DNA of 64,000 nucleotides, taken from the NCBI RefSeq assembly GCF_013035425.1, contig NZ_WQHX01000006.1, forward strand, positions 62,001-126,000, read 5' to 3'. The notes beneath the pieces were generated by a model. It did no database searches. It was given only the letters and a program-made list of their open reading frames with translations, and was not told where the DNA came from. Below, in pieces: positions 59,644 to 64,000 of the stretch (position 1 is the stretch's first letter; every line of letters starts with the position of its first letter). Made by a program: the position numbers and the translations under genes. Origin of the DNA: Ruegeria arenilitoris (lineage in GTDB: Bacteria > Pseudomonadota > Alphaproteobacteria > Rhodobacterales > Rhodobacteraceae).

Positions 59644-60570
59644 ATGATCTTGTGCTGCGGAGAAGCCCTGATTGACATGATCGCCGAACCCACGTTGTCG
59701 GGACAGCAGGGCTTTGTGCCCCATTCTGGAGGGGCGGTTTACAACACAGCAATTGCGTTGGGAAGGTTGGGAGCCAGAGTGGGCATGCTCACCGGTCTGT
59801 CGTCAGATATGTTCGGGCAACAGCTAACGGCTGGCCTACAAATCAGTCATGTCGACACCACTCATGTTATTAAATCGAACAGACCCACGACTTTGGCCTT
59901 TGTTCAGCTTAAGGACGGGCACGCCACATACAACTTTGTTGACGAAAATACAGCAGGAAGGATGCTGACCGCTGCCGAAATGCCTGTTCAGCTACAAGGT
60001 GTTTCTGCACTGTATTTGGGGGGGATAAGCCTTGCTTGCGAGCCGTGCGCTGACGCGTATGCGCAGCTTTTGTTTCGGCATGGCGCTGATCGGGCGGTCA
60101 TGCTGGACCCAAACATTAGGCCAGACTTTATCAAGGACCAAACCAAATATCGGACCCGGCTTAACAAAATGATCGCGCAAGCTGATATCGTCAAAGTTTC
60201 AGACGAAGACCTGGACTGGATTATCCCTGGCCCCGAGACCCTTTCTGAAAAGATCCCATTGTTAACGCAGGCTGGCCCGAAATTGGTTATATTGACCCAT
60301 GGTAGTGCTGGTGCGACAGGATATACGGCGGATGGAAGCAAGGTGACAGTCCCAGTCCAGAAAGTGCAAGTTGTAGACACTGTCGGGGCCGGAGATACGT
60401 TTAACGCTGGAGTGCTGGCTGAACTGGATCAAGCTGGGTGCCTGACAAAACCCGGTTTGCGTTCTTTATCCAACGACGGCCTTAGGAACGCTCTGGAAAA
60501 AGGGGCAAAAGTTGCCGCGATCACTGTCTCGCGTGCCGGGGCGAACCCGCCGTGGGCCCATGAGCTTTGA
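59644..60570 (+). CDS. PfkB-family sugar kinase, fructokinase-like
   Basis: 308 residues of the ribokinase fold: N-terminal CCGEALIDMI and GGAVYNTAIALGRLGA, C-terminal DTVGAGDTFNAGVLAEL with catalytic Asp251. Sequence is closest in style to bacterial fructokinases. With the D-lyxose-isomerase-like protein encoded next, it could phosphorylate a ketose such as fructose. Same direction as the galactoside operon, 37 bp after the glucokinase fusion. Confidence 0.88.
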   Translation: MILCCGEALIDMIAEPTLSGQQGFVPHSGGAVYNTAIALGRLGARVGMLTGLSSDMFGQQLTAGLQISHVDTTHVIKSNRPTTLAFVQLKDGHATYNFVDENTAGRMLTAAEMPVQLQGVSALYLGGISLACEPCADAYAQLLFRHGADRAVMLDPNIRPDFIKDQTKYRTRLNKMIAQADIVKVSDEDLDWIIPGPETLSEKIPLLTQAGPKLVILTHGSAGATGYTADGSKVTVPVQKVQVVDTVGAGDTFNAGVLAELDQAGCLTKPGLRSLSNDGLRNALEKGAKVAAITVSRAGANPPWAHEL

Positions 60571-60585
60571 CAAAAAGAGACCGCT

Positions 60586-61254
60586 ATGAAACGATCCGAG
60601 ATCAACCGTATTAAGGCCGAGGCCCAGGACTTCATCAACTCATTCGGTGCTGTTTTGCCACCATTTGCAGACTGGACCCCGGAACAGATGCGCAGCGAAA
60701 AAGCGGAAGGTATTCGCGCGCGAGGATTGGGTTGGGATATTACGGACTATGGACGGGGTCGTTTTGATGAACTGGGCCTGTTTCTGTTCACATTGCGAAA
60801 CGGCGACGTCAATGATCTGAACCAAGGTCGCGGCATGCTATACGCTGAGAAACTTTTGATATCACGCGACAAACAACTGTCTCCTATGCATCGACATATC
60901 GTCAAAGCCGAGGACATCATCAACCGTGGCGGCGGTGATTTGGTGATGGAAATCTACGCCTCGAACCCCGAAGGAGGTATCGACAGAGAAAACGCTATCG
61001 TAGTGCCAAGTGATGGTTGCCCAGTCACCATTCAGCCCGGAGAATTGATGCGGTTAAAACCAGGACAAAGCGTTACACTCATGCCCGGCATCTGGCACGC
61101 CTTTTGGGCGGAACAAGGCGATTGTCTGATAGGAGAAGTTTCGACGGTCAACGATGATCGTACAGACAACGTTTTCGAAGATCCTATCCCCCGTTTCGCG
61201 ACAATTGAGGAAGACACAGCTCCTGATTTCTTGCTGGTTTCTGATTATACGTGA
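60586..61254 (+). CDS. D-lyxose isomerase family protein (cupin)
   Basis: 222 residues of the cupin-fold D-lyxose ketol-isomerase family. Metal site visible: H102 and H104 (SPMHRHIVKAED), E109 and H171 (GIWHAFW). Family members interconvert D-lyxose and D-xylulose and often D-mannose and D-fructose. Next to a fructokinase-like gene, mannose to fructose to fructose-6-P is a reasonable guess. Fifteen bases after the kinase gene; probably the last gene of the galactoside operon. Confidence 0.87.
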   Translation: MKRSEINRIKAEAQDFINSFGAVLPPFADWTPEQMRSEKAEGIRARGLGWDITDYGRGRFDELGLFLFTLRNGDVNDLNQGRGMLYAEKLLISRDKQLSPMHRHIVKAEDIINRGGGDLVMEIYASNPEGGIDRENAIVVPSDGCPVTIQPGELMRLKPGQSVTLMPGIWHAFWAEQGDCLIGEVSTVNDDRTDNVFEDPIPRFATIEEDTAPDFLLVSDYT

Positions 61255-61387
61255 CTGACGAACTTTGGTTCATCCCTGCTCGGGCAGCCTGGCTAGTGCC
61301 CTAAATACGGTGAGAGTTGTACGCATTTAGCCTATTGATCTAACATTTAGCATCGACGTTTGAACGAAAACTGATTGTGCGCTGACA

Positions 61388-62308
61388 TTGGGAACAAACA
61401 CGCCTGCAACTCATACTGATCGCCCCCTCGCCGCGGCGGCATACATGATTTGTGCCATGGCCATCATTGGCGTGATCGACAATTTTATTGCTCCTTTGTC
61501 GCAACATATAGGTCTTTGGCAGTTTCACCTTATTCGTACCCTGTTTGCGCTTCCTCTTGTTGCAATGTTCTCGCTTTTGGGGTTAGGCACGTTGTTTCCC
61601 AACCGATTTTGGGCGGTGGCATTGCGTAGCCTGCTTGTTGCGATATCGATGCTGTTCTATTTTTCGGCGTTGGCAATGATGCCGATTGCACAGGCCTTGG
61701 CAGGGTTGTTTACTTCTCCGATCTTCATTCTTTTGATCACGTCCGGAATTATGAAACGCCGAATAGGTCCTTGGCGCGTTCTAGCCGTAGGCTTCGGGTT
61801 CATCGGGATTATCCTTGTGCTTCAACCCAATCCCGCAGATTTCGATTGGAGCATTTTCGTTCCAATTTGCGCGGGCTTTTTCTATGCACTTGGAGCTATT
61901 TCAACCCGTAGTCTTTGCAGCGGTGAAAGCACCGTCGCGTTGTTGGCAGGAATGTTGATTACTCTGGGTATTTTGGGGGCGATTGGCAGCATCACATTGG
62001 TGATTTTTCCAGTGTGGCAACCGGGTGACGAGGTGCAGTTTTTTTCCCGCCCCTGGGAATGGTCCATGCAGAAGGCCCTCCCACTACTATTGTTACAAGC
62101 CGTTGGATCCATTTGTGGGGTTTTTATGATCATCAAGTCCTATCAACTTGGCGAACCGTCTTATGTTTCGGTTTTCGAGTATTCGGTGATGATTTTTGGT
62201 CCAGTCTATGCATGGTTTGCATTTGGACAACCTGTCCAAGGCTGGCAAATTCTGGGTATCGCGTTTATCGCACTTGCTGGCATCATAATCGCTGTTCGGT
62301 CACGCTGA
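61388..62308 (+). CDS. EamA-domain DMT superfamily transporter
   Basis: 306 residues with ten hydrophobic helices in two EamA repeats (about 20-145 and 160-300). The usual blocks are WQFHLIRTLFALP, FYFSALAMMPIAQA and, in repeat two, EYSVMIFGPVYAWFAFGQ. Exporters of this family move metabolites, often amino acids; cargo not predictable. TTG at 61388 is the likely start; ATG at 61445 would cut into helix 1. 133 bp after the isomerase gene, so perhaps a separate transcript. Confidence 0.87.
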   Translation: MGTNTPATHTDRPLAAAAYMICAMAIIGVIDNFIAPLSQHIGLWQFHLIRTLFALPLVAMFSLLGLGTLFPNRFWAVALRSLLVAISMLFYFSALAMMPIAQALAGLFTSPIFILLITSGIMKRRIGPWRVLAVGFGFIGIILVLQPNPADFDWSIFVPICAGFFYALGAISTRSLCSGESTVALLAGMLITLGILGAIGSITLVIFPVWQPGDEVQFFSRPWEWSMQKALPLLLLQAVGSICGVFMIIKSYQLGEPSYVSVFEYSVMIFGPVYAWFAFGQPVQGWQILGIAFIALAGIIIAVRSR

Positions 62309-62566
62309 TCAACGCTTGCTGGAAAACTACGTAGCGCGGATAGAGTTAGGCCGCGAGATTCTGGGCCTGAAACATGCAACAAAGCTGGTTGAAAGCTACG
62401 GCAAACGACAAACAACAAATATATTGAGTACACATACCATTCGATTCTATTTCACGGCAGCATGCCCGAGTTAGTAAGGCGATATTTCCAGCCTCTTACT
62501 TTGTGGCACCACTTCACAGACGCGCCCAAGACTGTTTTTCCTTCCCAGAACACAGTTAACTTTTGC

Positions 62567-63733
62567 TCAATGAGTTCGGCGGCGAATACGAAATACTTCG
62601 ACTTCCTCAGCGAGACCTTTAAGCGATTGGAGCCCCAGTGTTTCCACCCGCACAGGCGCGTAACCTTGAACATTTGACGTGATCAATATCTGCTCGTCCA
62701 AGGTCTTGCACAAACTCTGAACTCTGCTGGCCACGTTTACGGCCGACCCGACAACCGTAAAGTCAAGTCGATCCGGGCTGCCGATGTTGCCGAAAGTAAC
62801 TTCTCCGAGGTCTATTCCGATCACAAACTCGATCTGTTCCCGCTTTTCCTCAGATGCGTTACTGTTGTAAATATCGAGGTTCGCTATGGCTTGGGTCGCG
62901 GCTTCGACCGCGGAATTGCAGGCATTTTCAGCGCCTGGTGTCGCCTCGAAAATCGCCAGAACACCGTCACCCATGAATTTTAGCACGTCTCCGCCATTAG
63001 CTCGAATTGGGTTCACCACCATATCAAAATAGTCGCCCATAATATCGAGTAGCTTAGCCGCTGGCCAGACATCCGACTTTGCAGTGAACCCTCTTAGGTC
63101 TGCAAAAAGGATCGCAGCAGAAACGGTAATATGCTCACCACGTTTTATGTTTCCGTTGTCAATTTCCCGCGCCGGCGCATCGCCCATATACGTACGCAAA
63201 AGGCTTCTTTGGGATTCCCTCATTGCGATGGGTTCCAACGCCGAAGACAATGCGTGCCGTGTGGCTTCGAGTGTGCGAATATTGTTTTGTGAAAAACCAT
63301 CCGCATGTTCGGTGCAAAAGCTTGATCCCTGAACCGATCCGTCACCATATTCGAGAGGCATCGCCAGAAAATCAGTCGCGCCACCCTCTTTCAATTCCCG
63401 ATAGACTTCGTGCATTTTCGACAGATCGACATCCACAAGCCTTTTGCGCAGACACGATCTGGTTTTGACCACATACTCAAATGGACTGCCGTGCCAAGCT
63501 CCTGAGTGGCGGATAGTGATCGGAACAGTATATTTCTGGGTCCCTTTTGGCGTCCATATGATCCCCCAAGCGCTTATGAGCGGATTGGAGTAGTTCTGCC
63601 CAATCCGCACACGCGAAAGCGGGACGCCCAGTTCCCTCAAGGCCGAGCAATAGTGTGAAACGACAAGTGTTTCATCGCCCAGAATCCGACCTACGGAATT
63701 CAACCAATTGATCAGTTCTTCTACCGTTTGCAT
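62567..63733 (-). CDS. Class III adenylate cyclase with an N-terminal GAF-like domain
   Basis: 388 residues: an N-terminal domain of about 180 residues (GAF-like by size and pattern) and a C-terminal class III cyclase domain (about 200-375). Metal-binding D212 (LFADLRGFT) and D256 (LKFMGDG), adenine-specifying Lys before FMGD, Asp in DFTVVG and catalytic Asn/Arg in NVASR are all present, so it should make cAMP from ATP. No membrane helix: a soluble, probably small-molecule-regulated enzyme. Convergent with the EamA gene, 258 bp apart; nothing recognised in that gap. Confidence 0.92.
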   Translation of the reverse strand: MQTVEELINWLNSVGRILGDETLVVSHYCSALRELGVPLSRVRIGQNYSNPLISAWGIIWTPKGTQKYTVPITIRHSGAWHGSPFEYVVKTRSCLRKRLVDVDLSKMHEVYRELKEGGATDFLAMPLEYGDGSVQGSSFCTEHADGFSQNNIRTLEATRHALSSALEPIAMRESQRSLLRTYMGDAPAREIDNGNIKRGEHITVSAAILFADLRGFTAKSDVWPAAKLLDIMGDYFDMVVNPIRANGGDVLKFMGDGVLAIFEATPGAENACNSAVEAATQAIANLDIYNSNASEEKREQIEFVIGIDLGEVTFGNIGSPDRLDFTVVGSAVNVASRVQSLCKTLDEQILITSNVQGYAPVRVETLGLQSLKGLAEEVEVFRIRRRTH

Positions 63734-64000
63734 CTAAGATTGATCCAAATTCCGATTGTTCGTCCAACTTAGTTCAAAGGGCCATGAACCACCCCATTGA
63801 ACCTGACCGACAGAAACGATTTCGACCTAACTCTTCACCATTTTACCAAAAACTGCAGGTCAGTGAGCAAGAAGCCGTATTCGGACTGACTTTATATCTA
63901 GCGCCGCCTCAAGCCATGAACCAATTCAGCCATGACATTTACTTAATTGATCGAAGTTCAACCTTAGGCTTCGACTAACCCGCTTTGGGCCGATTACGGT
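63734..64000. other. Window end, no gene recognised
   Basis: A 64-residue plus-strand frame (63784-63978) ends here, but its composition (many Pro, Gln, Ser, Asn) and lack of a ribosome site do not support coding. It probably contains the promoter of the cyclase gene. Confidence 0.4.

Noticed and set aside
1-64000. CRISPR array, tRNA or rRNA genes, intact insertion sequence
   Set aside because: No regularly spaced repeats, no cloverleaf with GTTCRA arm and no transposase-like frame were found on reading through.

Overview
The window reads as chromosomal DNA of a marine alphaproteobacterium, most likely the Roseobacter group of the Rhodobacteraceae. This rests on the gene families: a MlaE-type permease with a fused STAS domain, a hydroxyproline cluster, galactoside breakdown through the DeLey-Doudoroff route, a CaiD-type quaternary-amine cluster and a cobalamin riboswitch. 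The genus cannot be set by reading alone. Genes are dense, with many 1-4 nt overlaps. I found no tRNA, rRNA, CRISPR array or intact insertion sequence.

Layout. (1) 1-8.8 kb: a probable carnitine/gamma-butyrobetaine-type catabolic cluster, with two GlxA/CdhR-like regulators, an acyl-CoA dehydrogenase, an ADP-forming acyl-CoA ligase, a CaiD-like hydratase, a LysR regulator, a Rieske oxygenase with a Glu bridging residue and a small helical protein. (2) 8.9-12.0 kb, minus strand: a cobalamin riboswitch followed by two unrecognised micro-ORFs and a metal ABC transporter (ATPase, permease, binding protein), proposed here to import cobalt. (3) 12.2-18.9 kb: an SLC13/RCK permease, then a PrtDE-type type I secretion pair, then a wreck of secretion genes: a truncated dockerin-type fragment facing a TolC-HlyD chimeric pseudogene. 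(4) 19-25.7 kb: a two-component system divergent from a Mla-type lipid transport operon. (5) 25.7-36.2 kb: an FMN-dependent glutamate-synthase-like protein, a tandem fluoride-channel pair, an EmrAB-type efflux pair placed directly behind cyoABCD, and a lytic transglycosylase. (6) 36.5-41.4 kb: galU, a mannose-1-P guanylyltransferase, a DUF2793 protein and a DUF1612-like HTH protein. (7) 41.5-45.2 kb: a hydroxyproline cluster with a GntR regulator, two proline-racemase paralogues and a DapA-family deaminase. (8) 45.3-61.3 kb: a galactoside regulon with an IclR regulator, a complete sugar ABC importer, GH36 alpha-galactosidase, GH42 beta-galactosidase, an SDR, a lactonase, dgoK, dgoA, an unusual GH1-like/glucokinase fusion, a PfkB kinase and a D-lyxose isomerase. 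(9) 61.4-63.7 kb: an EamA exporter and a class III adenylate cyclase.

The three observations most worth pursuing are the riboswitch / micro-ORF / metal-transporter operon (10.7-12.0 kb), the degenerate beta-glucosidase domain fused to glucokinase (57.7-59.6 kb) and the TolC-HlyD chimera (18.0-18.9 kb). In the galactoside operon, sugars would enter by the ABC importer and be hydrolysed by GH36/GH42. Galactose would be oxidised (SDR), delactonised (SMP-30), phosphorylated (dgoK) and cleaved (dgoA) to pyruvate and glyceraldehyde-3-P. Glucose and ketoses would go to the glucokinase fusion, the isomerase and the PfkB kinase. Galactonate dehydratase is not in the window.
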